DNA from: Diadophis punctatus similis | Taxonomy: Eukaryota > Chordata > Lepidosauria > Squamata > Dipsadidae | Direction of reading: 5' to 3' | DNA: 64,000 nt | Assembly (NCBI GenBank): GCA_023053685.1 | Contig: JALIGW010000032.1 | Coordinates: forward strand, 4,606,843-4,670,842 | Part shown: positions 1 to 36,674 of the stretch, piece by piece | Layout: every line of letters begins with the position of its first letter | Position numbering within the stretch: the stretch's first letter is position 1 | The notes under the pieces: generated by a model | Database searches by the model: none | What the model saw: only the letters and a program-made list of their open reading frames with translations | Told to the model about the DNA's origin: nothing | Translations under genes and position numbers: made by a program

Positions 1-132
1 CCATCCTTCTGAGGTGGGTAAAATGAGGACCCAGATTGTTGGGGGCAATAGGCTGAACTCTGTAAACCGCTTAGAGAGGGCTGTAAAGCACTGTGAAGCG
101 GTATATAAGTCTAAGTGCTATTGCTATTGCTC
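1..132 (+). repeat. tRNA-derived squamate SINE, 3' part (cut by window edge)
   Basis: Ends with the common body GAGGACCCAGATTGTTGGGG, then TGTAAACCGCTTAGAGAGGG and the tail AAGTGCTATTGCTATTGC. The 5' tRNA-like head lies outside the window. Fuller copies of the same SINE occur at 29384, 33795 (reverse), 40266 (reverse) and 63878. Confidence 0.75.
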
Positions 133-143
133 TCCCTCTGTTT

Positions 144-217
144 ATGCAGCCTAGAACTGTGTTGGCTTTTTTGGCAGCTGCAGCACACGGCTGGCTCCTA
201 TTTAAGTGATTTTCCGG
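144..217 (-). repeat. CR1 LINE fragment
   Basis: ATGCAGCCTAGAACTGTGTT and the following GGCAGCTGCAGCACACGGCT are the reverse of a stretch in CR1 ORF2. A short, degraded piece inside the KIF24 intron. Confidence 0.55.
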
Positions 218-403
218 CTAAGAAACTCTGATCCCTCTCACGATCACTGTTGAGAATATATTTGATGAGAGATTAAATTTACCACAATAAAATAGCATTT
301 TGATACCGGAGATTCTAAACACTATTGTTTTAAAAAAAATGGTATGTGCCTATCCTTTTGCCTGTTTTCATCTGTATGACGTGATAATCCTGTCTTTTTG
401 TAG

Positions 404-23823
<23,420 letters not shown>

Positions 23824-25602
23824 TCCGGAAGCGCGAGAGCCAGACCGGCCACGGACAGCATCTCAAAGTACCAAAGAGATCCGATTGCCATGCTTAGCAT
23901 GTCTTCGGAAGAAACCTACATGTCGGTTAACAAGGGAACTTGGCTGATGCCCAAGACGGTTCCTCTCCCTCCCGGTTTCTGCAAAGCCCCAAACTGCTTC
24001 AGGCTGGATCTTCCAGGATCTGTTGAAAGAAAGGAGGGGAGGAGATCTCACCTGCTCTCAAAGTCATCCAGTTTTTCCTGTCTGGCTGTCATTGTGTGGG
24101 TCTGAGGAGTGTCTGACCTGTGAGCAAACGCCAGTGTTGGACAAAGGCAGCTGTGTTCCCGCTTAACAAAAATTCTGCATGAATACTTCAGCTTCTCCGT
24201 TAGCTGCCGTCAGTCCACCACGAAACTAAAAGCCTAATCATTTGGAATTTGAAGGACAAAAGGTGGAGAAGGGATGACTTGAAAGCCTGCAGGTGGAATA
24301 AAGGCAACCTTTCTACCTGAAATCTTCACATTGGCTCCGCTAAATATTAGCGCTGGTGCGAATGTTCACTGGACGAGTCTCCGATTCCTACTAACAAGTT
24401 CTATGGTTGTTACAACAGCAACTACACAAGATTAGGAATCTGGCAGGTAGTTGTGCAGTTAGTAGAAGATTCTCCTGACATGTAAGAGTCAGGCTTTCAG
24501 GCCCTGCTCTGCAGTTTCAAAGACCGGCAATAAAGAATATTGAAAGAAATGGTAACTCTGGGGCAGAGGGCACGGAGCCGGTATCTTCCAACCTGGTGGG
24601 CTTTGAGCATCAGATTGTTGTGAGATACACCATTGGTTGTTGGATTCTTTCCTTGTCCGGCTCCTAAGTAGCAAGATTTAGGGGACAGAAGTAGAACGGG
24701 CTTGGTGGTCATGGTGAGAGAGCGATTCAGCCAGAGTTGGGAGCCAGTCACCGAGACCACCGAGAATGCTGCTTAGATAGCCATTATTTCGACTTCAGTT
24801 CGCCTAAGCACATAGCCCATCCTTGCTACTACGCCGACCAATTCCAATATTAGGTGCCATTTGGTCATTGCAGACTGGTCCCACCAAGCAGGAGATGAAA
24901 CACATCGATTTGACCTCGAGCCTACATGTATGTTTTAGGGCCCAGAATGCGATGGTCATGCATGCTCTTCGGCGGTCAAGAACCATGACAATAGAAAGCG
25001 GTTGCAAAGAGGAAATGGTGCAAAGTATTTTAGCAAGACTGTCAGAAATGGATCAAAATAGATAAGAAACCCGGGAAGATGGACTGAGGGCAGCACACCT
25101 ACATTTTTTTAAAAAAAATGTAGAGATAGCTTGGTGGTTTTGCATTAAGCACTTTGCCTTACCATACCAAAAAAGTGTCTTTAAATTACCTTTAATACGT
25201 GGAGGAGGTTCATGTGGTTTAAGGATGTTGATTGCGGCAAATGCTATGTAAATTAAGTTAGAATGAGTTTGAATATATGCGTGTCATTTTATACTGAAAT
25301 TTTGCTTTGGAATTTGCTGTGTTTGTAACAATGCCCTCTAAATCAAGTACCCGGATCAAAATGTAATTCGATGGTTTGATTGCAAGAATAATTCACAAGT
25401 GAAGAGAGGGATCGAGAGCGTAAATAGTTATGCCAATGTGCGATGGCGCCAGAAGTCCCCTCCAACTACAGACCTTCACATCAGGGAACTGAGCGACGTG
25501 ACATCTCAGCACAGCTGGTCCTTTAGAAATGGGACATTTTAGGGATGGCTAAAACGGGCGGGCTCTCTGTAACCGAACTTGACTTACGCCATTATAAATA
25601 AA
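23824..25602 (+). other. Probable KIF24 3' UTR
   Basis: About 1.8 kb after the KIF24 stop with few recognisable repeats and no long reading frame. AATAAA hexamers occur at 24297-24302, 24529-24534 and 25597-25602. The most distal lies in ATTATAAATAAAATC and is my choice for the main 3' end. The exact end cannot be fixed without transcript data. Confidence 0.5.
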
Positions 25603-26604
25603 ATCTATTCGATTGCTTGCCATGGATTTGGTAGTTTTTCTTTTCTTTACACAGGATTCTAAGAGGATGAATCGGCATCTTTTATGCGATGACATTTCTC
25701 GTCTTTATAAGCTGTTTCAAGGTCTGTACTGCTTTATTATATATTCAACTCCCTGCAGCTTCAGGATCGGTGTGAACGTTCTCGGCTCCAAATTTTGCCA
25801 TGGTCCCAGCCCCGAGTAGATTGTTGCAGATTCCACATTATCCTTTTTTTCTTCCTCCTTTTTTTAAAAGCACTTTTTGTGTGTGTTCTTTGCTGCTGTA
25901 TTTTTATATTTGTAGGGTTTTCTTAATGCTTTTTTGGTCACTACTTTAAAAGCGATTATACACAATGTATGTATATATGTATATAAAGATTTCCGTCTGT
26001 CTGAATCTAGGGCAGTGTGCTCTCTCCCTCTCTCTCTATATATATACATACACATCACACACACACAAAATGTATATATGTATGCAAAGGCTGCCCTATC
26101 CAACTGTGTCTGAATCTAGGACATTGCGCTCTTTCTCTCGCTCTCTATATACACACACAAACACACACACTAACTTACATATAAGTCCACCTTGTGGCCA
26201 GGCCATCTAAAACAGAGGACGTTCAACTAGCTTGCCTACAATTATACATTTCTTTTATTTAACTACTGGGCCAGCAAACCCCCATAGGCTCTAAAGCAGT
26301 TTGCAGATCCCCGCAAGAAGGGTTAAAAAAAACCCCAAACAAAACTGACAACCCTGGCGAAGCGTCATGAGGTGTTTTATCCCAGATTCATGGTTACTCA
26401 GGACTACAAGGCCCTTGGGATGCCTGCCGTCAGCCCTTGCTCCCCTCCCTGGGATGGGAAGGAAATGACTTTGCAACGAGTGTTTTTTTTTCAGGTTCAA
26501 GTTCCGGGAGCGCTGGGTCAAGGACATAAAAGCCAGTAGCTCAACAGGTTTAAGTTAAACAAACGTGGTCTTGGGTTTTACAGAATTTTATTGCTGAATT
26601 ATTA
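25603..26604. other. Intergenic between KIF24 and UBAP1 3' ends
   Basis: Mostly AT-rich. A CA/TA-rich stretch at 25965-26185 contains a tandem duplication of about 115 bp (GTCTGAATCTAGG..GCTCTCTCCCTC twice). Confidence 0.5.
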
Positions 26605-27080
26605 CAGGCAGTCCTCGACTTATGACCAGGTTATGAAGTTCTGACACCATGGCCCCTGATCACATGACTGCATGTTCGGATGCTTGTCAGGTTGACTTCC
26701 ACCCTTCCCAGTTTGGTAAAATGAGGACCCAGATTGTTGGGGACAACAGGCTGACATTGTAATGTTGTGTAACCAGAGTGTTGTAAAGGACTGTGGAGCG
26801 GTATGTAAGTCTTAAGTGCTACTGCTATTGGCAACCGCACCGCATTTACAGCCATTGGAAGCGTCCCAATCACGCAACCACAATTTATGAGTTTTTGGTT
26901 GAAACCGACGTTTACTTCTGGTTTCCAGTAAAAAACAAACAAAATGCCCATTCTGGACCATGGATTAATGATGGCAGTGATTCACTTAACGGCCACTACA
27001 AGAAAAGTTGTAAAAGCCGACCTGTCAAGAATGATCCGCTTTACAAAGCTCCATTAGGGTTATAAGTCGAGGACTATCTG
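26605..27080 (+). mobile_element. Diverged CGACTTA-like element with embedded SINE tail
   Basis: CAGGCAGTCCTCGACTTATG to TATAAGTCGAGGACTATCTG. Bases about 26703-26830 carry the SINE 3' body (GAGGACCCAGATTGTTGGGG), so a SINE appears nested. Confidence 0.65.
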
Positions 27081-27355
27081 TATATATGAAGGGTTCCTCT
27101 CTTTAAATCTCAAGGAACGAAGCCCCAGATGGCAGTTCTTGGAAAGAGACAGGCAGCTGTCATGAGATCGATTCCTGCGCAGTATTTGTCATCCCTTATT
27201 TTAGGATGAAGAAAAGTAAGCCAGCAATTTGACCAAATAATGCTAATTGATAGCACGCTAATGGGGGAAATCATAAAACTGGATTTTCATAAAGGGAAAA
27301 ACTGAGATTAATCTCTCCTAAAGCCCGAGAACACTACGAGAACACATTTTAAGAT

Positions 27356-28460
27356 TTTATTAGTATCTTTCTGCAGAGCCAAAATAGCAAATTACTTCGA
27401 GGATCAAGACCACTTATATATTTCTTTTTATGAATTTAAATCTTTAAACATGTACAACATAATACTTTTTCGCTATCAAAACCCAAAGGCTGATTCCTAT
27501 GACTAGATTAATAATTATAACTGTGAAGAAAAACAAAACAAAACGGAACCAACGAGGTGAATATTATAAAGAAAGTGCTTGAAAGAAAGAGACCCCGCCA
27601 ACCCGTCGCCAATTTTACACGGTTGTTAAAAACTGACCGTCACTTCATTGCTCCAGAAGGACGTGGCTTAAATAGGAGGACAACGATCAGCTTGGGCGGG
27701 ACAGATCCAAAAACCTCTGGGTCAGATAGACAGAAGAGCTGAGGGGCAAAAGATTTCACAGCTTATTATCTTGGGGGGGGGGGGGAGGAGAACTGGTAGA
27801 AATTCACGAGCAGCCCGGGCCGCCGCGCCAGAAAAAGCCGTGGGGTTTCTCTAGGGCCCGCGACGGCAGTTAGTGAACCAGTGTTGCACTAAGTTTACTA
27901 AGTTCCTTCTTCCAACCCTCCCCACCTTGAGTAAAACTGACTTCCATTGCACTTCTATCAAACTGATTTTTTAAAAAAAATCTCAAAACATTTGCGGTAC
28001 GAGCAGGCACACAAATGAAAGCGGTTGTAAGGAAGTCGAGGGTAGTAGTTCACGGTCGAGTGTCTGGTTGATGCTTCTCTGAGTCCAGTACAAAGGGAAA
28101 GGGGAAGGGGTGTGTGTGTCAGGGACGGAATTGGGAAGGGGGGGGGAAACCTAGCCTGACACTTGTCTGCACAACTCAGTCCGGAGTCTCTGGCCTACCC
28201 AAAGAAACAAACGTGTTGGGGGGGAAGGGCACTTAAAACTTTAATCGAAGAAAGTGGTTGGAACTCTCTTTTGGGGGAGGTGGGCACAGCTGACCGGAGT
28301 GAGGGCGTAGCAAGGGATCGGCTCTTTCAGCTGCAACAGCCTCTCCAACGCAGGATCCTCGTGGCATTCCCCTTCCCGCAGCACCAGAGAAGACCCGGCT
28401 GGCGATGGCAGGGGCGGTCCGGTGGCCAGCAGCAGCGAGGGGCTGCCCCGCTTGTGCCTT
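27356..28460 (-). other. Probable UBAP1 3' UTR
   Basis: Unique-looking sequence downstream of the UBAP1 stop. On the minus strand AATAAA reads at 27361-27356; others are at 26592-26587 and 26259-26254. A run of G at 27773-27784 and a GC-rich patch near 27810-27860 are the only notable features. The 3' boundary is a guess based on the first hexamer. Confidence 0.4.
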
Positions 28461-28601
28461 TCAGCTGGTGCCTGCTCGGGTCATTAAATCTTCCAGGGCG
28501 TTGTCCTGGTCGTTGTTGTGTAATAACAAAGCTTCTTTAATGTCTTTCAGTTCGAAGCCCATTTCTTGAAATCTGCTCATGAGCTGGAGAATCTCCGTGG
28601 C
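28461..28601 (-). CDS. UBAP1: UBAP1 terminal coding exon
   Basis: Acceptor TTCTTCAG, stop TGA at 28463-28461. Encodes [20 protein letters not shown] and [20 protein letters not shown], ending TRAGTS. This is the third UBA of SOUBA and ends within one or two residues of the human C-terminus. Confidence 0.95.
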   Translation of the reverse strand, partial: ATEILQLMSRFQEMGFELKDIKEALLLHNNDQDNALEDLMTRAGTS

Positions 28602-31600
28602 CTGAAGAAAGGAAGGAAGGGAGGAAGGGGATATAAGCTGTCAAGATAGTTTATGGGGTCTTCGTGGGTGACGGAGCTTTTGGCTTCGAGAGGGGCCCGA
28701 GGCAGTGAAAAAGATGGTACATCAGCTTAACAACTTTAAGACTTGTGGACTTCAACTCCCAGAATTCCTCAGCCAGCCATGCATGGCTGGCTGAGGAATT
28801 CTGGGAGTTGAAGTCCACAAGTCAATCAATTCAATCAGAATAGAGCTGGAAGGGACCTCGGGGGTCTTCTAGTCCAACCCCCTGCTCCAGCAGGAGACCA
28901 TATGTCATTTCAGACAGGTGGCTGTCCAATTTCTTCTTAAAAGCCTCCAGTGATGGAGCACCCACAACTTCTGAAGGGGAGCCTTTCCACTGATTGATTG
29001 TTTTAACTGTCAGGAGATTTCTCCTTAATTCCAGTCTTTACAATGCTAACATATAAAAGTAGAAAAGTTGAGGCTGCAATGTTATTTTTTTCTCCTGTGC
29101 TAAAAAGAATCGGAAATCAACGCTTTCCTTTCTTTCCCCATCTTTATCCTACACTTCTTTCCCTTCCCTTTTTCCTCTCCCATTTTCCCATTATTTTCAT
29201 TTCATTTTGTATTTTATATCCTGATAAACTTAATATGAAAACACACACACACACACACACAGAGAACAAGCCACAGATCCAGCAATGGCTACAGTGGAAG
29301 CCACACCATGTGTCGAGCACCCTAACCTTAACCTGTTCCAGAAAGAGATTGAACAACATCACAACCAGAGTGAGCTTTGGTGGCTCAGTGGTTAAAATGC
29401 CGTATTGCAGGTTAACTCTGCCCACTGCCAGCAGTTCGATTCTCACTGGCTCAAGGTTGACTCAGCCTTCCATCCTTCCAAGGTCAGTAAAGTGAGGACC
29501 CAGATTGTTGGGGGCAAGAGGCTGACTCTGTAAACCGCTTAGAGAGGGCTGTAAAAGCACCATGAAGCGGTATATAAGTGCTATTGCTAAGTTTGTCCGC
29601 CCGTCCATCCATCCATCCATCCTGCCATGATGGTGCAGTGCTTAGAATGGCGTATTGCAGGCTAACTCTGCCCACACTTGCTGAAGGTTGACGTAGCCTT
29701 CCATCCTTCCGAGATCGATTGAGGACCCAGAAGGTTGGGGCCAAAATGCTGACTCTGTAAAATGCTTAGAGAGGGGTGTAAAGCGGTATATAAGTCTTAA
29801 GTGCTATGGCTATAACAGTGAATGCTCACCTTCTCTTCCGAGCACTGATACATTTCAAGAGCAGCTTCTACCAGGAGCGGATCAAAGCCCTTCTCACAGA
29901 GTTGCCCACGGACAACCAGGTATTCCAGAATCTAGAGAGAGAATCCAGAGAGAAATGAGTTCAAAGGTTTGTTCTGCGAGTCTAATTTCAACTTTTTTAG
30001 AGCCGAGTTCCTGAATTGACCAAGATCTTCTCACCTGGTCCTATCAATAACTGGTTTCAGCTACCCACAAATTTCATTTTGAATGGTATTCTTGTTCCCG
30101 TTGTCACTTAAGTACAATTAGTCTTCGACTTAACAACAGTTCGCTTAGTGACTGTTCAAAGTAACAACGGCACTGAAAAAATGTGACTTATGACCATTTT
30201 TCAGAGTTATGACCTTTGCAGCATCCCCGTGATCATATGGTCAAAATCTGGGTGCTTGGTAACTGACTCAGATTTAAGACAGTGTCCTGGGGCCAGGTGA
30301 TCCCCTTCTGACAAGCAAAGTCAATGGGGAAGCCAGATTCACCTAGCAACCATCTCACTAATTTAATGATTGCAGTGATTCACTTAACAACTGTGGCAAG
30401 AAAGGCCGTAAAATGGGGCAAAACTCACTTAACAAATATCTCCTAACAGAAATTTTGGGCTCAATTGTGATTGAAGGCAAGGACTAGCTGAATTACTTAG
30501 CTGTTTAATTTATATCCCCACCTTTTATTATATTTATAAATAACTCAAGCCGGTGAACATAGCTAATACTCCTTTCTTCTATTTTCCCTACCATAACCAC
30601 CAGGTGAGGTGAGGTGAGAGAGAGGGACTGACTCAAGGTCATCCACCTGGTTTTCATGCCTAAGGTCAGACTAGAACTCCCTGTCTCCTGGTGACTGGCC
30701 CAGAGACACCCAACCAACTTTCATCCCTAAGACGGGACTAGAACTCATCATCTTCTGATGTTTGGCCCAAAGTCACCCAGCCAGTTTTCATGGTTAAGGC
30801 AGGACTGGAACACCCTGTCTCCTGGTGACTGACCCCAAATTCCCCAGCCAACTTTCATGGCTAAGGCAGGACTAGAACTCACCGTCTCCTAGTTTCTAGT
30901 TCATCACCTTAACCACTAGACCACTTGACTCACCCCATGTTGTTTTCCATGAAATGTTGTTGAAACTTAAGAGTCTCGTCATGTCTGGTGGTTGTTTAGA
31001 TACAAAGATGGATACTGCCCCATGTTCATATTCTACAGGTAGCGCACAACATACAACCACAATTGAGGCCAACATTTCTATTGCTAATTGCAGTTCATTT
31101 AGTGACCAGGTTGTTAACTAAATCTGGCTTCCCCATTGACTTTGCAAAAGGGGATCACATGACCCTGGGACACGGCAATGTTCATAAATATGAGTCAGTT
31201 GTCAAGCACTTTAATTTTGATCACAGGATCATGGGGATGATGCGAAGGTCATAACTCTGAAAAACGATCCTGTCACTTTCTTCAGGGCCATAGTAACTTT
31301 GAACTGTTGGAAGTGGAGGGATACCTGTATCCTCCCAGGCTCAGAGGTGGCTTCTACTTACCTTCCCTGCCGGTTTACATCACAACGGAAGTGCACGTTT
31401 CGCACATGTCCCTTCTCTTTGCGCATGCGCAGAGGTTTTTTTAGCAATCTGCGGTGACTGAAGGACCGGTTCGGGAGCGTGGACCGCCGGTCATCGCTGC
31501 CAGTTTGGCGAGCGGCAGGAAATTTCTGCTACCGGTTCTATAATCGGTCCAAACCAGCAGCAACCCCCCACTGCCCAGGCTTCCCCTCCCTCCATCAAAG

Positions 31601-34600
31601 CTCCATAAGTCTTGAGCCACTGTTGGTCTTTTCTCTGCCGTCACACAAACACAATCCTGTAAATACCACGAGGCGACTCCAAAACGACAAGGAACCCACG
31701 GGGCCTCTGAACACTCAAACTGCAGCCAAGGTTGACCTGGGTATCCCTTGCTCCCTTTCCCCAGCTGTATGGGCAGGACATGATCTCCCTCTTACCCGTT
31801 CTATGCCCTGCCCGTTCCTCTTCATCGCTTTTAAGACATCTTCGTACGAGTAGCCCATGCCCACGATGATTTCAAGACACTGCAGTTCGCTGGAGGAGAG
31901 GGCCTGCAGCATGTCCCCATAGGAGATGCTGCTGGGCCCTTTTGCACAGCTGCTGGTGGTCTTGGGCACTTGAGAGGTGAGGAAACTTTGGTGAGGTACC
32001 TAATGGAAGGGAAAGAAGGGGAACATTGGAGGGGAAGGCAGAACACTGCAGGTGCCCCTAAGTCAAAGTGGAAGCCTTCAGCCAGGCATCCATCCATCCA
32101 TCCATCTCTACCTACCTATCTAATCTCTCATCTACCTGTCTACTGTCTACCTATTTCTTCTATTTATCTCTTCTGTCTCCACCTATCTATCCAAACAATC
32201 TCTTCTATCTCCATCCATCCATCCATCTCTGTATCTCTCTCCATCCCTATCATCTCTCTCCATCGATCCACCCACCTATCTACCTCTACCTACCTTATCT
32301 ATCTCATCTACCTATCTATCTCTTCTATCTCCATCCATCCATCGTCTGTCTATCATCTACCTACTTACTTATATTTTATCTGTTTGTCATCTATTATCTA
32401 TCTACCTATCTCTTCTAACTATATCTACTTCTTCTCTTTCTTCAGCTCTTCTCTCTGCATCTATCTATCTATTCATCCATCCCTGTAGGAGAAGACCAGG
32501 CTGAGCCCGAGGGAGGGGTCAAGCATGTCGTAAGTCTCGAGTCCCTTAGCTCCCACAAGAGATCTAAGTCCAGCCCACTTTGAATTTCGCTGACTCTTAT
32601 CTGGCGCCAATTCACATTGCCCGTTAGGAGATCAGGTTCTTGTAGAGGTAGCATGAAATAAACTTGAAGTGCTTTTGAACTATACCTTGGCCCCAATGTC
32701 AGGGTTCCAAGTAGCAGCCCCAAAACTCTCTCTTTCGCCTGACAGTCCATCTACGTATCTATTTATCGATCCATTACATTTTGGAACTGCTCATCTCCCT
32801 TGCATCTTTAAAGTGAAAGTAGTCGAAAAGAGAGAAGAGCTTGGCTTGAGGTCCAGTCTGCTTGTCCATTGCCAAAACAAAAAATGGTCATGAGCTCAAA
32901 CAACCAGAAAACATTTTACAGACCTGAGGCTGAGCTTCTCAGAAAACCATTTGAAAGCGCTTGAGAGTTCATAAAATGTTTGGCTTTGAAAAAAATAAAA
33001 CTTGCATCAATGTAGAACTAAAAACCTGATGTTAGCTTTCAGCTGCTGACTTGCTTTCTAAAAGTATCGTGTTTTCTCAAAAATAAGACCCGGTCTTATA
33101 TTTTTGGAGGCTCCAAAATAAGCACTGGGGGAAACATGATTTCAAGGTGATTTATTTTTGGGGAAACATGATTTCAGGGTGATCAGCCCAGCTGGGTGCT
33201 CCATACTGCAGCACGCACACAAGAGGCGGCAAGCGCGCAGGGACAGATGGTATCCAACAGCAGCTGCAGCCCGCCGATCCCTTGAATGGCGCACTGAGGT
33301 ATGCAGCACGCAGCACTGAATTGATTTCCTGCCCAAGCAGCAGACGGAGGCAGAGGTGTGTGGGGGGGGAGGCAGGCGATCTGGACGCACCACACAGGCT
33401 GCAGGAAAGCCAAGTCGGTGGGCTGGAGCGGGCGGGTGGCCATGGGAGGCTCTTCTTCGCATGTTGGCACTGGCAGCAGATGGAGGCAGAGGCGAGGGAC
33501 GGAAGGCAAGCCTCCCGCGGACGGCCACCGCTCCGCCTCTTGGCTTTCCTGTGGCACCTCCAGGTCGTGTACCTCCCCCCACCTCTGCCTCCGCCTGCTG
33601 CTTGGACAGGTAATCAACACACCTGCGCTGCACAGGCTGCGGCTGCTGACAGACACTGTCGGCCCACACACGCTCAATGCCTTCTGTGCTGGCCATGCCC
33701 CCGTTCACTAGGGCTTATATTAGGCGCACGCTTAAAAACCAGGCTAGGGCTTATTTTCAGGATGGATGGATGTAGATAGACAGACAGACCAACAGACGTT
33801 AGCAATAGCACTTATATACCGCTTCACAGTGCTTTACAGCTTTAAGTGGTTTACAGAGCCATCTTATTGCCCCCAAAAATCTGACCGCAGAAGGATGGAA
33901 GGCTGCGTGCAGGAGGGCAGGATCAAATTCCTGGCAGTCGGCAGAATTAGCCTGCAATACAGCATTCTAACCAGTGCGCCACCACAACTTCCCACAGTCC
34001 CAAGTTTGCCCAGGTCTTCATACCAAAGCATAAAAAGCCCACAAAAAAAGCTTCACAAGATAAAACCGCTAGACTAAGCCCGCAGGGACAAAACCCGAGT
34101 TTCAAAGAAGCAGCGCTAATAAAAAATAATCCCCGTAAGACCCACAGGATTAGGGTTTAATTGACGCAGGCTCTACAGGAAAATCCACTCTCCCTTCACT
34201 GCAGGGGTTGGGCTAGCGCAGCAATTACTACTTCCCATGCAGGAAGGTATATGGGCACCGGTATTTTTTGTTCTTGGCAACTTGAAGCTCCATGGACTTC
34301 AATTCCCAGAATTCCCCAGCCAGCATCTGAATTTTGGTTACATGACCACAGGGATACTGCAAGGGTTGTAAGTGTGAAAAAACGGTCATAAGTCACTACC
34401 ATTGTAACTCCAAACGGTCACTAAATGAACTGTTGTAAGTCGAGGGCTACCTGTACTTACAAACCACCCGGAATCGGAGGTGACCAAGTTTGCTGATTGA
34501 TACCAAATTGTTCCAAGTGATCTTCAACTTACCACTATTCGCTTAGTGACCATTTGAAGTTACAAAGGAACAAAAAATAAGTGCGGTTTTAACTGTTAGC

Positions 34601-36604
34601 TCTGATCCTGTAAAAACAGGATCAGTGCTAAGAGAGCTGACTGATGAAGGAGATCTGGAACTAACGGTAAACAGTTCAATAAAGGGGTCGATAGGATGTC
34701 CATCCACCATAAAAAAAAAAGACTGACATATGCTAGGGATAATTAAAAGTTTTCCTTTTTTTTCCATATGGAAAATGTTGAGTCCCCTATTTTAGCTGCC
34801 TTCCTCTGCCCTCCTTCCAGCTGCAGGTGTGAAACTGGGCTTTGGGTGGGTGATGTTCAGTGCCACTGTAACTTTGGTCAAGTTGTAAGTCGAGGATTAT
34901 CTGTATTTCATCACTCAATTTCTGCCTTCCAAAAATCTGTCCAGGTTGGGGAACATGGCTTTATTTATACCTAAATTTGAGAAGATCATACTATTTAGAA
35001 TAACAGAGTTGGAAGGGACCTTGGAGGTCTTCTAGTCCAACCTCCATATCATTTCAGACAAGTGACTGTGCAGTCTCTTCTTAAAAACTTCCAGTGTTGG
35101 AGCACCCACAACTTCTGGAGGCAAGTTCTTCCACTGATTAATTGTCCTCACTGTCAGGAAATCTCTCCTTAGTTCTAAGTTGCTTCTCTCCTTCATTAGT
35201 TTCCCTCCATTGCTTCTTGTGCTGCCCTCAGGTGCTTTGGAGAATAGTTTGACCCCCCAAATCTTCTTTGTGGCAACCCCTGAGATATTGGAAGACTGCT
35301 ATCATGTCACCCCTAGTCCTTCTCTTCACTAGCCTAGACATGCCCAGTTCCTGCAACCGTTCTTCATATGTTTTAGCCTCCAGTCCCCTAATCCTCTTCG
35401 TTGCTCTTCTCTGCACTCTTTCTAAATTATCAACATCCTTTTTACATTGTGGCGACCAAAACTGAATGAAGTATTCCAAGTGTGGCCTTACCAAGGCCTT
35501 ATAAAGTGGTATTTAGTACAAAACAGCCACAAATATATTGTTTTTGTTTAGTTTTGTTCTGTCTGTTTGATTCCTCCCCCCAACTTGGATCTTGATCTTT
35601 TGAACAAAATAAAAATTGTGAAAGAGAAAAATATACAGCCCCCACCATCACGACCCCCTCCCCCTCTTCTTCTCATCGAAACTCATGCTCTAACAACCCC
35701 CCTCAAAAGCGCACTCCCTCTGTTGCGCAGCGCTTACCGTTGTGGCCGTAGTGAGAGCCGGAATGTCTTCTGTACATGCTACGGAGGTGGGTTGGGAAGG
35801 ACCTCTGGACAGGGAGGATAAGGTTTGCGTGTCGAGGCCGGGGTCCACGCCGAAGGTGGGAGCCTCGATCCCGTGGTGTCCGTTCAGTTCACTGGCTTTG
35901 TCCGGGAAAGCGCCCAGGAAAGTGCCGTTATGTACGCGGTAGGTGTTCACCAGCCTTGCCGCCTGCAAGTCGCTCTCGTCCAACTCCAGCTTCGGGAAGG
36001 AGAGGGACTTGATGTTACTGACCGAGGTCACGGTCTCGCACCCGCCCAGCTGGGGCAAGGTCACGAGACCGTTGGGTTTGTGGAGGGGCTTGAGGTCCAA
36101 AGCCGCCCTTTCCAAAGAGGCCAAGACCTCCTGGTCTTGCAGGACCGACGGAGGCGCCACTTTGGGCAAGCCGCCGTCCAGCAGTTGGGCCGTGATGGGC
36201 CCCGTGGTGTCGATGTGGATCTGGAGGATGTTCTTCAGTTCTTCCCTGTCATCCAGGGTCTTCAGCTCCAACTTGTCAAAGGGGTCTTCCTCGCACTCGA
36301 AGTCCGCTGGGTTGAAGTCGGCCTTGGAGTGGGGGGGACTCAAAACTTTTTGCTTCAACGCGCTGCTGTTGGCCGGGGTGGGAGTGAGGATGGAGTTGTG
36401 ATGCATGCCGGCCAGGATGGGGTTGATGGGGAGAGGCAGGGCAGCTCCCGGGCCGCAACCCTCGGGCAGATGTTCCTCCGAGGCCCTCTTCACATTGGCC
36501 ATTGTCTCCTTGGCTTTCCGCTCCATTTCTTGCTGGACAGCTTGGATCCTTTTAATGTTCTCGGCCCACTCGATCGTTTTCCTTTCGAGAGAGAAGTCAT
36601 ACTG

Positions 36605-36674
<70 letters not shown>

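Noticed and set aside
33142..33779. Long overlapping frames on both strands
   Set aside because: They lie in the GC-rich inverted-repeat core of a transposable element; the two strands mirror each other.
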